The notes beneath the pieces are model-generated. The model was not told the origin of the DNA. It did not search any database and saw only the letters and a list, made by a program, of their open reading frames with translations. Positions 17,319-25,206 of a stretch of DNA of 64,000 nucleotides are shown here, one piece after another (position 1 is the first letter of the stretch; each line of letters begins with the position of its first letter). Source of the DNA: Dactylosporangium siamense (lineage in GTDB: Bacteria; Actinomycetota; Actinomycetes; Mycobacteriales; Micromonosporaceae). The DNA is taken from contig NZ_BONQ01000052.1 in assembly GCF_016862795.1 (NCBI RefSeq), positions 1-64,000 of the forward strand. The letters run 5' to 3'. Made by a program: the position numbers and the translations under genes.

Positions 17319-18003
17319 CCTGGCCCAGCTGCTCGAGGACCTGCGCCCCTCGGAGCTGGCGCTGCGCGACTGGGTGCGGACCCGGCTGAACGCCTCGATC
17401 GTGCGCGAGATGGCCACGTACGACTACGGCATGCGCGTCGACGAGCACCGCTGCGGCATCGAGGACCTCATGGTCGCCCGCCGCCTGCCGGAGCAGGTGC
17501 CGTGGCCCCCCGCCGAGGTCCTGGAACTGACCACGTACACCAGGATCCCCGACGGCGAGGTCACGCCCGGCTCGGCGAGCTGGCGCGGCCACGTCGCCCG
17601 GCTGTTCGCCGCGCTGCTGCTGGTCCGGTCCATGAACAACGCCGATCCCGCCCCGACCCTCGCCGGCCTGGTCGCGTCGGCGCTGGCGCTGGGTCCCGAG
17701 GCCACGGCGGCTGCCGTGCGCTATCTGGCCTGGTGCCGGAAGCACGAACCGGGCTTCTGGCACGGCGACGAGGAGGCCCGACCGTTCCTGACACTCGGGC
17801 TGTGGCTGCTGTACGGCGCGAGCCCCGACCACGATCCTGCCGCCGAGTCGACCCTCCGCCGGGCCTTCACCAGCGAACTGCCACCCCCGCCCGCGACCCC
17901 CAAGTCGATCGCCGGCGCCGAAGGCCGGCGGGCCTGGCGTTCCCTCGTCAACGAGCACCTGCCCACCGACGAGGACCGCGACGTCCGGGCCTGGTTCGCA
18001 TGA
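17311..18003 (+). CDS. Hypothetical protein
   Basis: A 230-residue soluble, mainly helical protein without a motif I recognise. Features are an acidic N-terminus (DLAQLLEDLRPSEL), a Trp/Cys-containing central part (YLAWCRKHEPGFWHGDEEARPF) and a Pro-rich stretch (SELPPPPATPKS) before the C-terminal helix. The ATG overlaps the preceding XRE gene by 8 bp, and its own stop overlaps the next start (ATGA). It therefore probably belongs with the P-loop/SnoaL fusion that follows and may be co-translated with it. Confidence 0.7.
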   Translation: MADLAQLLEDLRPSELALRDWVRTRLNASIVREMATYDYGMRVDEHRCGIEDLMVARRLPEQVPWPPAEVLELTTYTRIPDGEVTPGSASWRGHVARLFAALLLVRSMNNADPAPTLAGLVASALALGPEATAAAVRYLAWCRKHEPGFWHGDEEARPFLTLGLWLLYGASPDHDPAAESTLRRAFTSELPPPPATPKSIAGAEGRRAWRSLVNEHLPTDEDRDVRAWFA

Positions 18004-18977
18004 CGCCCGCGCAGTGGCCGACCATCCGCGACGCGCTCTGGATCGGCGGCGGCCAGTGGTCCGGCAAGACCACGGTCGGCGCCCTGCTCACCACCCGGCA
18101 CGCCCTCACCCACTACCACTGCGACCACCACGACGCCCGCGCCCACGAGGACCGTCGCATCGCGGCGCGCTCGCGGCGCGGCGATCCTCCGCCCGACTGG
18201 CCGGCGTACTGGGCGTCGACGCCGCAGGAGATGGCCGACGTGGCGATGGCCAACTTCGCCGAGCAGTTCCCGTGGGTCCTGGACGACCTGCGCGCCCTGG
18301 TCAGCCCCCGCCCGGTCCTGGTCGACGGCTGGAACCTGCGACCGGACCTGGTCGCCGGCGTCGCCGACGCGGCCCACCGCATGGCGATCCTGGTCCCGAC
18401 CCCCGAGTGGCAGTCGCACCAGGCCGCGACCCTGCCCCGCGCGGCCCGTTTCGGCGCCGACCTGCCCGACCCCGCGCGGGCCCGCCGGAACCGCGACGAA
18501 CGCGACCGCATCCTCGCCGCCGACGCCGCCGACCGGGCGAGCGCGCTCGGCATCCGCGTGATCCCGATCGACGGCACCCGCGACCCGGCGAGCATCGCCG
18601 ACGAGCTCGAGGACCACTTCGGCCTCGCCCCGGACGGTGTGGCCGCGGCGATCGCCGGTGAGCTGGAACTGATGACGCCGGCCGTGCGCGCGTCGCCGGA
18701 GCTCGCCGCCCGGTATCTGGACCCGGACTTCGTGGAGATCGGGACCTCGGGCCGCCGCTGGGACCGCGCGACGACGCTCGCCACGCTCCCGGCGAAGGCC
18801 GGCGCTCGCTACGAACCCGCCCACATGCGCGGCACCGTGCTCGCGCCGGGCCTGGTACAGGTGACGTACGAGACGACGATCGAGGGTGAGCGGGCCCTGC
18901 GCAGCTCGCTCTGGCGCGACCTGGGCGACGGCTCCGGCTGGCGCCTGTACTACCACCAGTCCACCCGCGTCCCGTAA
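18000..18977 (+). CDS. P-loop kinase-like domain fused to DUF4440/SnoaL-like domain
   Basis: A 325-residue two-domain protein. Residues 1-205 are a P-loop NTPase resembling small-molecule kinases: Walker A GGQWSGKTT (17-25), VLVDGWNLRPDLV and a lid-like RARRNRDERDRILAADAADRA. Residues about 220-325 are a SnoaL/DUF4440-type cone domain: GELELMTPAVRASPELAARYLDPDFVEIGTSGRRWDRATTLATL. The two halves are normally separate proteins, and the fusion point near residue 215 is clean. Substrate is unknown. It is translationally coupled (ATGA) to the hypothetical gene before it. Confidence 0.75.
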   Translation: MTPAQWPTIRDALWIGGGQWSGKTTVGALLTTRHALTHYHCDHHDARAHEDRRIAARSRRGDPPPDWPAYWASTPQEMADVAMANFAEQFPWVLDDLRALVSPRPVLVDGWNLRPDLVAGVADAAHRMAILVPTPEWQSHQAATLPRAARFGADLPDPARARRNRDERDRILAADAADRASALGIRVIPIDGTRDPASIADELEDHFGLAPDGVAAAIAGELELMTPAVRASPELAARYLDPDFVEIGTSGRRWDRATTLATLPAKAGARYEPAHMRGTVLAPGLVQVTYETTIEGERALRSSLWRDLGDGSGWRLYYHQSTRVP

Positions 18978-19149
18978 CCGTCATTGTGGGGCCGTCGGCG
19001 CGGGACGCTGTCGAACGGTGCAGGCGTCACCGATGTCGAGTTCGTCCCTCGTTCGGGTGACTGCTGCCGATGCGTGAGCTCCGGCGGGCACGCCTTGTGG
19101 CCGCGTCGGCACGGCGCGTCGACGCACGTGTCAATGGATGCCCGCGGTG

Positions 19150-19178
19150 CTGACTTCCTCAGGCTTCTCGGGTACTGT
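19150..19178 (+). promoter_or_regulatory. Candidate promoter of the coiled-coil gene
   Basis: CTGACT (19150-19155) and TACTGT (19173-19178), separated by 17 bp, form a plausible housekeeping-type promoter about 100 bp before the coiled-coil protein start. Apart from this the 18978-19283 gap (306 bp) holds no gene or RNA I can support. Confidence 0.4.
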
Positions 19179-19283
19179 CCGCGAAGCATTCTGCGCCGGC
19201 GGTGTCGCGGGAGCTCCGGTCGCGGCGGCTGCGAGACGACCTCCGGCCGGTCAGCGGAACCGCAGCCGAGGAGGGCAGGAACC

Positions 19284-19991
19284 ATGACGCAACACGGGAT
19301 GCGACCTTACGACGAGCGCCTCGCGAACGGGCAGGCGACGCTCAACAACACCGCGGAGCAGCAGGCCCCCCGGCACGACATGAACGCGCAGCACGTCAAC
19401 GCGCAGCACCAGGCGCTGCAGGTGCTGACCATGGCGCAGCGCACCGCCGAGGAGCACCTCGACGGCGCCCGGCGCGAGGCGGAGCAGATCCGCGCCGGCG
19501 CGCACGCCGAGGCCGCGCAGATCGTCTCGAAGGCCCAGGCCCGGGCCGACGCGCTGCACAACGAGGCCGAGAAGATCATCGCCGAGGCGCGCGCCCAGGG
19601 CGAGAGCATCGCCCAGGCCGCCGAAGCGTTCGCCGGGGAGACGGAACAGAACGCCACCGACATCCTCGCCGAGGCACAGAGCCGCGCGGAGAAGATCGTC
19701 CAGCAGGCCCGGCAGAATGCGCACGACATCAAGCAGCGCGCCGAGCAGATCTACGAGGACGTCGTCGGTGGCCTCACCTCCAAGCGGCAGGCGCTGCAGC
19801 AGCAGATCGAGGCCCTGGAGGGCTTCGACCACGAGTACCGCTCCCGCCTCACCGCGTTCATGCAGCAGCAGATGCGCGCCCTCTGGGTGAGCCAGCCGCA
19901 GGTGGAGGCCGAGATCGAGGAGGCCGAGGCGGTGCCGAGCGAGCTCATGCCCGCGCCCCGGGCCGGCGATCACGACGAGGTCCAGGCCTGA
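19284..19991 (+). CDS. DivIVA/Scy-like coiled-coil protein
   Basis: A 235-residue, almost fully coiled-coil protein. A Gln/His-rich N-terminal tail of about 50 residues is followed by a long Ala/Glu/Gln heptad region (QRTAEEHLDGARREAEQIRAGAHAEAAQIVSKAQARADAL onward to about 190) with repeats of the AQxxAEKIxxEAR type, then an acidic C-terminus. Such proteins in actinomycetes belong to the DivIVA/FilP/Scy group that organises polar growth or cytoskeletal assemblies. The typical DivIVA N-terminal lipid-binding motif is missing here, so the specific role is open. The ATG at 19284 follows gggcaggaacc. Confidence 0.75.
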   Translation: MTQHGMRPYDERLANGQATLNNTAEQQAPRHDMNAQHVNAQHQALQVLTMAQRTAEEHLDGARREAEQIRAGAHAEAAQIVSKAQARADALHNEAEKIIAEARAQGESIAQAAEAFAGETEQNATDILAEAQSRAEKIVQQARQNAHDIKQRAEQIYEDVVGGLTSKRQALQQQIEALEGFDHEYRSRLTAFMQQQMRALWVSQPQVEAEIEEAEAVPSELMPAPRAGDHDEVQA

Positions 19992-20001
19992 CGGTTCCGC
20001 G

Positions 20002-20580
20002 TCAGCGGCTGCTGGCCCCGGCCAGCAGCCGCACGATCTCGGCGGTGGAGCCGGCCTGACCGAGGAGCGGGAAGATCCGCCGCAGGCTGTTGTGGTGGGC
20101 TTCCAGGTCCAGGTCGGCCATGGCGTCCGTCACGAGCGTGACGTGGTAGCCGTGGTCGTATGCGGCCCGGGCGGTCGACTCCACGCCGATGCTGGTGGTG
20201 AGCCCGGCCAGCACCACCTGCGTGACGCCGCGGCGGCGCAGTCGCAGGTCGAGATCGGTGCCGTGGAAGGCGTTCCAGGTGCGTTTGGTCACGGTGATGT
20301 CGTCGGGGTGGCCGGCCAGGTCGTCCACGACGGCATCCCAGCCGTCGGGCAGTGGACCGGACCGCGCCGGCAGCTCGTTGCGGCCCGGGGCCGGGTCCGA
20401 GCCAGCCGTGACCCGGACCAGCACGACCGCGGCGCCGTGCTCGCGGAAGGCGCGGGCCAGCTCGACCGCCCGGCCCACCACCTCCTGGCCGGTGTGCGGG
20501 ACCGTGGGTGCGCCGACGACGGCGTGCTGCAGGTCGATGATGACCAGCGCGCTGGTCGGGTCGAGTGCGGTGACGGTCAT
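20002..20580 (-). CDS. Isochorismatase-fold protein lacking the catalytic Cys
   Basis: A 192-residue cysteine-hydrolase-fold protein. The conserved Asp lies in ALVIIDLQ and the Lys in TVTKRTWNAF. The position of the nucleophilic Cys is Gly in GLTTSIGVESTARAAYDHGY, where catalytic members have TxxCVxxTA. Gly at this position also occurs in true isochorismatases such as EntB and PhzD, which use the Asp/Lys pair without a thiol, so vinyl-ether hydrolysis is possible while amidohydrolase activity is unlikely. The ATG overlaps the stop of the MFS gene upstream (ATGA), so the two are co-expressed under the divergent LysR. Confidence 0.82.
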   Translation of the reverse strand: MTVTALDPTSALVIIDLQHAVVGAPTVPHTGQEVVGRAVELARAFREHGAAVVLVRVTAGSDPAPGRNELPARSGPLPDGWDAVVDDLAGHPDDITVTKRTWNAFHGTDLDLRLRRRGVTQVVLAGLTTSIGVESTARAAYDHGYHVTLVTDAMADLDLEAHHNSLRRIFPLLGQAGSTAEIVRLLAGASSR

Positions 20581-21806
20581 GCGGGTGCGCCTTCCTGTTG
20601 CGCTTGGACAACTCCGGGAAACCGCCGCCGGGACAGCAGCAGCGGGCTGGTGAGGATGAGCAGGCCCGCGACCGTGATGGCGGTGCGGGGGCTGGTGGCC
20701 TCGGCGAGCAGTCCGCCGAGCGCGCTGAGGACGGCGATCGCCGCGCTGCTGCCGATCGACCAGGCGGACAGCGTGCAGGCGGTGCGGTCCTGCGGGGTGT
20801 GTTCCAGCCGGTACGTGGCGAGCACCGGGTTGTACAGGCTCATGCTGGCGATGATCGCCAGCTCGACCGCGATCACCATCGCGAGTCCGGCGACACCGGG
20901 CTGGACGAAGGCGAGGCCGATCAGCCAGACCGCGCGCAGGGTGCCGACGGCGCGGAGGATCCGCGGCTGGCCGAACCGGGCCACGACCCGAGGGGCCAGC
21001 CGCGAGCCGATGAGCCCGCCGACGCAGGGGGCGGCGAAGGCCAGGCCGTACTGCCAGGGCGGGAAGCCGAGCTCGCCGAGCAGCAGCACGGCCAGCAGCG
21101 GCTCGGTGGCCATGATCAGTCCCGCGACGAGCAGCTGGTTGAGGTACAGCGCCCGCAGGTCGCGGTGGGTCAGCAGGTGCCGCCAGCCGTCGAGCAGCTC
21201 GCCGGCCCTGGTCTGGTGCCCGGCGGCGCGGTGGGGGTGCGCCTCCCGCCCGCCGATCGCGGCGATGCCCAGCGCGGAGAGCAGGTAGCTGAGCGCGTCG
21301 GCCACGACGGTGGCGACCGGCCCGAACAGGCCGACCGCCGCGCTACCCAGCGGCGGACCGACCGCGATGGAGCTCCACGTCGTCGACTCGAACCTCGCGT
21401 TGGCCACGATCAGGTGCTCCGGCCGGACAAGGGTCCTGAGGTAGGCGCCGCTCGCCGCGCCGAAGGCGATCTTCGCGGCGGCGACCACGGCCGAGACGAC
21501 CATCAGCTGCACGAATCCGAGCCGGCCGAGGGCGTACGCGACGGGGATGGTCAGCATGGCCGCGAACCGGGCCAGATCCATCGCGATCATCACCGGCCGC
21601 TTGCGGTGGAACTCCACCCACGGCCCGAGCGGCAGGGCGATCAGCGCGCCCACCGCCGGCCCCATCGCGGACAGCGCGGACACCTGGGCGGGGCCGGCGT
21701 GCAGCACCAGCACCGCGATCAGTGGCAGGGCACCGAACCCCAGCCCCGAGCCGTAGGCGCTGACCGCGTACGCCGCCCACAACCACCCGAACCGCCGACC
21801 CAGCAA
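20577..21806 (-). CDS. MFS transporter
   Basis: A 409-residue, twelve-segment major facilitator of the drug-exporter type. Conserved elements are the loop after TM2 (GPWVEFHRKRPVMIAMDLARF), AFGAASGAYLRTLV, and a central cytoplasmic loop with HPHRAAGHQTRAGELLDGWRHLL near residue 195. The start is TTG at 21806, supported by GGGAGG a few bases upstream and by absence of another in-frame start. It forms an operon with the isochorismatase-fold gene and is divergent from a LysR gene; CAAC-GTTG palindromes lie between. Export of a small aromatic or an antimicrobial is a guess. Confidence 0.88.
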   Translation of the reverse strand: MLGRRFGWLWAAYAVSAYGSGLGFGALPLIAVLVLHAGPAQVSALSAMGPAVGALIALPLGPWVEFHRKRPVMIAMDLARFAAMLTIPVAYALGRLGFVQLMVVSAVVAAAKIAFGAASGAYLRTLVRPEHLIVANARFESTTWSSIAVGPPLGSAAVGLFGPVATVVADALSYLLSALGIAAIGGREAHPHRAAGHQTRAGELLDGWRHLLTHRDLRALYLNQLLVAGLIMATEPLLAVLLLGELGFPPWQYGLAFAAPCVGGLIGSRLAPRVVARFGQPRILRAVGTLRAVWLIGLAFVQPGVAGLAMVIAVELAIIASMSLYNPVLATYRLEHTPQDRTACTLSAWSIGSSAAIAVLSALGGLLAEATSPRTAITVAGLLILTSPLLLSRRRFPGVVQAQQEGAPA

Positions 21807-21825
21807 CCCGCACCTCCCGCGTGAA

Positions 21826-21915
21826 CAACCGACCGTTGACCGCCGCGATCAAAGCAAGGTCCGGGACAAGGAATCAAACAACCGATCCGGTGACGAGCCA
21901 CAACCGATCGTTGTG
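21826..21915. promoter_or_regulatory. Three LysR-type CAAC-N5-GTTG sites in a divergent promoter
   Basis: CAAC-CGACC-GTTG lies at 21826-21838, a half-conserved copy CAACCGATCCGGTG at 21879-21892, and the best copy CACAAC-CGATC-GTTGTG at 21899-21915. They span the whole gap between the MFS operon and the lysR gene, as expected for a LysR regulator that touches a recognition and an activation site. The third overlaps the region just before TAAGGT (21920-21925), the likely -10 of lysR. Confidence 0.65.
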
Positions 21916-21932
21916 TGAGTAAGGTGTGGCGC

Positions 21933-22865
21933 GTGGATCTCGATGCCGTGCGCACCTTCGTCGCCGCCGCCGACGCCGGCCAGTTCCAGGACGCCGCCGC
22001 CGCGCTGTCGATCACCCAGCAGGCGGTGTCCAAGCGCATCGCCGCGCTGGAGAAGGACCTGCAGGTGCGGCTGTTCACCCGCACCCCGCGCGGCGCCCAG
22101 CTCACGGTCGACGGCCAGGCGTTCCTTCCCCACGCCCGGGAGCTGCTGCGGGTGGAGGCGCGCGCCGACGCCTCCGTGCGCCCCGGCCGGCGGGCCCTGC
22201 GCGTCGACGTCCACAGTCGACGGACCGCGCCGGCGGTGCTGCTGCAGGACTTCCACCGCACGCACCCGCGGATCGAGCTGGACGTGGTGACGCTCGACGC
22301 CGACGTCCACGCCGCCACCGCCGCCGTCGACGCGGGGACGGTCGACGCCACCTTCCACGCCGTCACCGTGCCCGCGCGCCGGCTGCCGCCCGCGATCAGG
22401 ACCGCCCGGGTGATCGACGAGCGGCACGAGCTGCTCGTCGGTCCGCGCCACCCGCTCGCCGCCGCCCACGCCGTCACGCCCGCGCAGCTCGCCGAGCACC
22501 GCATCTGGATGCCGGGCATGGCCGTGGACACCGAATGGTCCGACTACTACGACGAGCTCGCCGCCGCGTTCGGCCTCACCATCGACCGGATCGGCCCGGT
22601 CTTCGGCAACGAGGCGCTGCTGGCCGAGATCGCCGACTCCCCGACGCTGGCGACCCTCGCGGGCGAACGCACCCGGTACCTGTGGCCGGACAGCTACGAC
22701 CTGCGCCGCATCCCGGTGCGCGACCCGGCACCGATCTACCCGATGTCACTGATCTGGCGCGCCGACAACCCGCATCCGGCGCTGCCGAAGCTCCGCGACC
22801 ACCTCGTCGCCAGGCGGGTGGACCCGCCCGACGGCCCGGTGTGGCTGCCGAAGTGGGGCCGCTGA
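21933..22865 (+). CDS. LysR-family transcriptional regulator
   Basis: A 310-residue LysR protein. The wHTH is DLDAVRTFVAAADAGQFQDAAAALSITQQAVSKRIAALEKDLQVRLFTR (residues 2-50); the effector domain follows from about 88. The GTG at 21933 gives the standard LysR N-terminus and lies 7 nt after TAAGGT; an in-frame GTG at 21915 would fall in the best operator and is less likely. It probably regulates the divergent MFS/isochorismatase-fold operon. Ligand unknown. Confidence 0.9.
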   Translation: MDLDAVRTFVAAADAGQFQDAAAALSITQQAVSKRIAALEKDLQVRLFTRTPRGAQLTVDGQAFLPHARELLRVEARADASVRPGRRALRVDVHSRRTAPAVLLQDFHRTHPRIELDVVTLDADVHAATAAVDAGTVDATFHAVTVPARRLPPAIRTARVIDERHELLVGPRHPLAAAHAVTPAQLAEHRIWMPGMAVDTEWSDYYDELAAAFGLTIDRIGPVFGNEALLAEIADSPTLATLAGERTRYLWPDSYDLRRIPVRDPAPIYPMSLIWRADNPHPALPKLRDHLVARRVDPPDGPVWLPKWGR

Positions 22866-22878
22866 AGGCTGCCCGGGG

Positions 22879-23325
22879 TCAGGCGTCGAACCACTCCGTG
22901 ACGAAGGTGACGCCGTCGTCGAACGTCACCCCGACCCGGTGCCGGCCGGGCGTGAGGCCGTCGACCTGGAACCGCCCGCGCTCGTCGGCACGGGTCGTCC
23001 GAGTGTCGCCCGGCTTCTCTATGGTCACGGCGGCCGGCGCCGGTGGATCCAGCTGGCCGAGCAGCCGCAGGGTGCCGTCGTCGGTCGACAGCTCGAGCAC
23101 CACCGTGACGTCGTCGCGTTCAAACGTCAGCAGCCGCGCCGCGCCGCCGCGCACGTGTGCGAGCTCCCGTCCGGTCGAGGCCGTGTCGTCGGTGAGCCGG
23201 GCGAGCTCCCGGTCGAGGTTGCGCCATGCCAGCGCCTCGAACCCGGCCAGCACGAACCGGTCCGGGACAGGGTCGGCGTCGCGCCACAGGGACTGCAGGG
23301 CGTCGCCGAGAGCGTCGTCGTTCAT
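22879..23325 (-). CDS. Sigma-linked protein with carboxypeptidase-regulatory-like beta-sandwich
   Basis: A 148-residue soluble protein. Residues 1-50 are helical and acidic (DDALGDALQSLWRDADPVPDRFVLAGFEALAWRNLDRELARL). The middle has two beta strands (ARLLTFERDDVTVVLEL). Residues about 93-146 form a carboxypeptidase-regulatory-like domain (VTIEKPGDTRTTRADERGRFQVDGLTPGRHRVGVTF). There is no membrane segment and no zinc motif, so it is not a classical anti-sigma factor. It lies 53 bp downstream of the ECF sigma gene in the same direction, with GAGGTG before the ATG. From memory, this architecture recurs beside ECF sigma and CHAT genes in actinomycetes; that is unverified. A regulatory or substrate role in the CHAT cassette is a hypothesis. 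Confidence 0.75.
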   Translation of the reverse strand: MNDDALGDALQSLWRDADPVPDRFVLAGFEALAWRNLDRELARLTDDTASTGRELAHVRGGAARLLTFERDDVTVVLELSTDDGTLRLLGQLDPPAPAAVTIEKPGDTRTTRADERGRFQVDGLTPGRHRVGVTFDDGVTFVTEWFDA

Positions 23326-23378
23326 CGGGCACCTCGCGCGTTCGGTCTGGCACGGAATGGCGGCTTCTGGTGGCCGGG

Positions 23379-23921
23379 TCAGTCGGTCATGATCGACCGG
23401 AGACCGGCGAGGCAGCGCGCCCGGGTGGGGCCGATGCTGCCGATCGGGATGTCCAGCGCGGCACCGACCGTCTCGTAGCTGGGTGCCGGGTCCGCGAACA
23501 TGACCCTGAGCAGCCGCTGGCACCCGTGCGACAGCCGCGACACCGCCTGCCACAGGACGCGCTGGGACTCGTCGCGCAGCAGGCGCTCGTCGACCGCCGG
23601 CGCCACCGCCGCGGCGCCCAGCCCGTCGACGTCGTCGACGGGCAGGTCCCGTCCGGCCCGGCGGATCAGGTTGAGCGCCTCCCGGCGGGCCGTCGTGGCC
23701 AGCCAGCCGGGAAGCCGCTCGGCGTCGCGGATGTCGTGCAGGTGCTCGACCAGCCGCAGCCACGTGCCCTGCACCACGTCGCCGGCGTCGGCGGTGGACA
23801 GCCGGAAGCCGCGTGCGATGGACCAGACGAGGCTGGAGTAGGTGGTGACGATGGCGTTCCAGGCTTTTTGGTCGCCCTCGGCCGCGGCCGCCAGGGCGGC
23901 CGCGGGATCGAAATCAGTCAC
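23379..23921 (-). CDS. ECF-type RNA polymerase sigma factor
   Basis: A 180-residue sigma-70 family protein with regions 2 and 4 only. Region 2 is AWNAIVTTYSSLVWSIARGFRLSTADAGDVVQGTWLRLVEHL (about residues 19-60), the linker is PGWLATTARREALNLIRRAGRD, and region 4 is ESQRVLWQAVSRLSHGCQRLLRVMF...YETVGAALDIPIGSIGPTRARCLAGLR (about 118-175). The GTG at 23921 lies 7 nt after TAGGGT (23929-23934), so the mRNA is likely leaderless. An ATG at 23966 is in frame but gives an atypical N-terminus. No transmembrane anti-sigma gene is next to it; the neighbours are a beta-sandwich protein and two proteases. Confidence 0.9.
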   Translation of the reverse strand: MTDFDPAAALAAAAEGDQKAWNAIVTTYSSLVWSIARGFRLSTADAGDVVQGTWLRLVEHLHDIRDAERLPGWLATTARREALNLIRRAGRDLPVDDVDGLGAAAVAPAVDERLLRDESQRVLWQAVSRLSHGCQRLLRVMFADPAPSYETVGAALDIPIGSIGPTRARCLAGLRSIMTD

Positions 23922-23985
23922 GCCCGGAACCCTAACAGCCGTTGCCACGGCACGATGTCCGTTCATGTCCTACCCCGCTGACCGC

Positions 23986-25101
23986 TCATGCCAGGCCGGG
24001 CAGGCCACCGTAGGAGCGCGCGGTCGCCTCCTTGCGCACGAGATCGGCGGCGCCCAGCACGGAACCCGCCGTGCGGTGGTGGCTGGCGATCGCCGCCGCG
24101 GCGTACGGGGCGGCGAACGAGGTGCCGCTCCACCGCGCGAAGCCGGTCGGGAAGTCGTCGTGGGTGACATACGTGCTCGTGACGTCGGCGCCGGGGGCGG
24201 TCACGTCCACCCACGCGCCGCTGTTGCTCCACGAGCACAGCTCCGTGCCGTCGTGTGCGGCCACGGCGAGCACCTGCGACGCGAACGGCAGCGCCGTGCC
24301 GGCGAACGCCGCCGGCCAGTACGGCCGGTCGCTGATGCCCTCGTTCCCGGCGGCCGCCACGACCACCCGGTCCCGGCCGCGCAGCAGCTTCGTCAGCGCG
24401 GCCGCCAGCAGCAGCGGCGGGCGGTCGTTGCGGGTGAACCCGCCGAGGGACAGGTTCACCACGTCGACGTCGGTCAGGGCGAACAGGGCCCGGGCGAGGT
24501 CGACCTCGGTGCACAGGCCGTCGGCGTCGAGCACCTTGATCGCGCGCACCCGGGCGTTGTCGGTGCGGGACATGACGACGCCGATGATGAAGTTCGCGTG
24601 ACCGAGGTCGGTGCCGGAGACCAGTTCCTCGTCGAGGTCGTCGGTCTCGTACCAGTGCGACGGCAGCGGGCTGTCGGCCCACACCGCGGTGTCCAGCACG
24701 GTCAGCCGCACCGCGGCGTCCGCGGCCGGGCCGCCGTCCAGCGGGTACATCTCGGCGGTGACCGGCGGGCCGTAGGGGCCGCCCATCTCGAACGGGTTGG
24801 ACAGGAACACGTGGTTGGGTGCGGCCGCACCGGTCGGCAGCGCCGCCGTCACCATCTCCGGTTCGGCGCCGGGCGCGGCCAGCCGCACGAAACCGGCGAC
24901 GGCCGGCAGTGCCCTGATCGCCGCGGGCGCCACCCCCGCCGACACCAGCGCGGCGCGGGCCGCCTGCTCGTGGTCGGCGGCCACCAGCACCTCGTTCCGG
25001 GTGCGGCGCACCGGCCGGCCGGTCGCGGTGTCGGTGTGCAGCCACGGCAGCGCCGCCAGCCGGGCAGCGCGGCGCTCGTTCCAACGTCCAAACTGAGCCA
25101 T
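23986..25101 (-). CDS. Cytoplasmic S8 (subtilisin-like) serine protease
   Basis: A 371-residue S8-family protein. The catalytic triad is visible: Asp137 in LTVLDTAV, His168 in GHANFIIG and Ser328 in SGTSFAAP, with the oxyanion Asn253 in AAAGNEG. No signal peptide or membrane segment is present, so it should act in the cytosol. Residues 1-125 precede the catalytic domain and may be an inhibitory or targeting region. GAGGAAG lies 7 nt before the ATG. It is divergent from the TPR-CHAT gene with 42 bp between this start and the small leaderless ORF, and it is in line with the sigma gene, suggesting a joint function. Confidence 0.9.
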   Translation of the reverse strand: MAQFGRWNERRAARLAALPWLHTDTATGRPVRRTRNEVLVAADHEQAARAALVSAGVAPAAIRALPAVAGFVRLAAPGAEPEMVTAALPTGAAAPNHVFLSNPFEMGGPYGPPVTAEMYPLDGGPAADAAVRLTVLDTAVWADSPLPSHWYETDDLDEELVSGTDLGHANFIIGVVMSRTDNARVRAIKVLDADGLCTEVDLARALFALTDVDVVNLSLGGFTRNDRPPLLLAAALTKLLRGRDRVVVAAAGNEGISDRPYWPAAFAGTALPFASQVLAVAAHDGTELCSWSNSGAWVDVTAPGADVTSTYVTHDDFPTGFARWSGTSFAAPYAAAAIASHHRTAGSVLGAADLVRKEATARSYGGLPGLA

Positions 25102-25130
25102 CGCAGATCTTCCTCACGTGTCGCCGTGGA

Positions 25131-25143
25131 TAGGATGCGCAAG
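25131..25143 (+). promoter_or_regulatory. -10 element of the CHAT operon
   Basis: TAGGAT (25131-25136) followed by gcgcaag and the ATG at 25144 repeats the TANNNT-N7-start pattern seen at many genes in the window. It places the transcription start at or next to the first base of the 20-codon ORF. No good alternative promoter lies between it and the CHAT start at 25203. Confidence 0.55.
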
Positions 25144-25206
25144 ATGACGGGCGTGGACGGTCCCCTGATACATCCGGGCGGAAGTATTTCTGGCCCGGTG
25201 GCATGA
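25144..25206 (+). CDS. Leaderless 20-residue ORF overlapping the CHAT start
   Basis: The ORF encodes MTGVDGPLIHPGGSISGPVA and stops at TGA 25204-25206, overlapping the CHAT ATG at 25203 (ATGA). TAGGAT lies 7 nt before its start, so ribosomes would begin at the 5' end of the mRNA and reach the CHAT start by coupling. The CHAT start itself has no strong ribosome binding site. The peptide has no signal or membrane features and ends in a Gly/Pro-rich stretch. It could be purely a coupling leader, or a functional peptide such as a protease substrate or inhibitor. Confidence 0.5.
   Translation: MTGVDGPLIHPGGSISGPVA

Noticed and set aside
18978-19283. A structured RNA or riboswitch in the 306-bp leader of the coiled-coil gene
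   Set aside because: I could find no recognisable riboswitch core or strong nested stems, only a plausible promoter.
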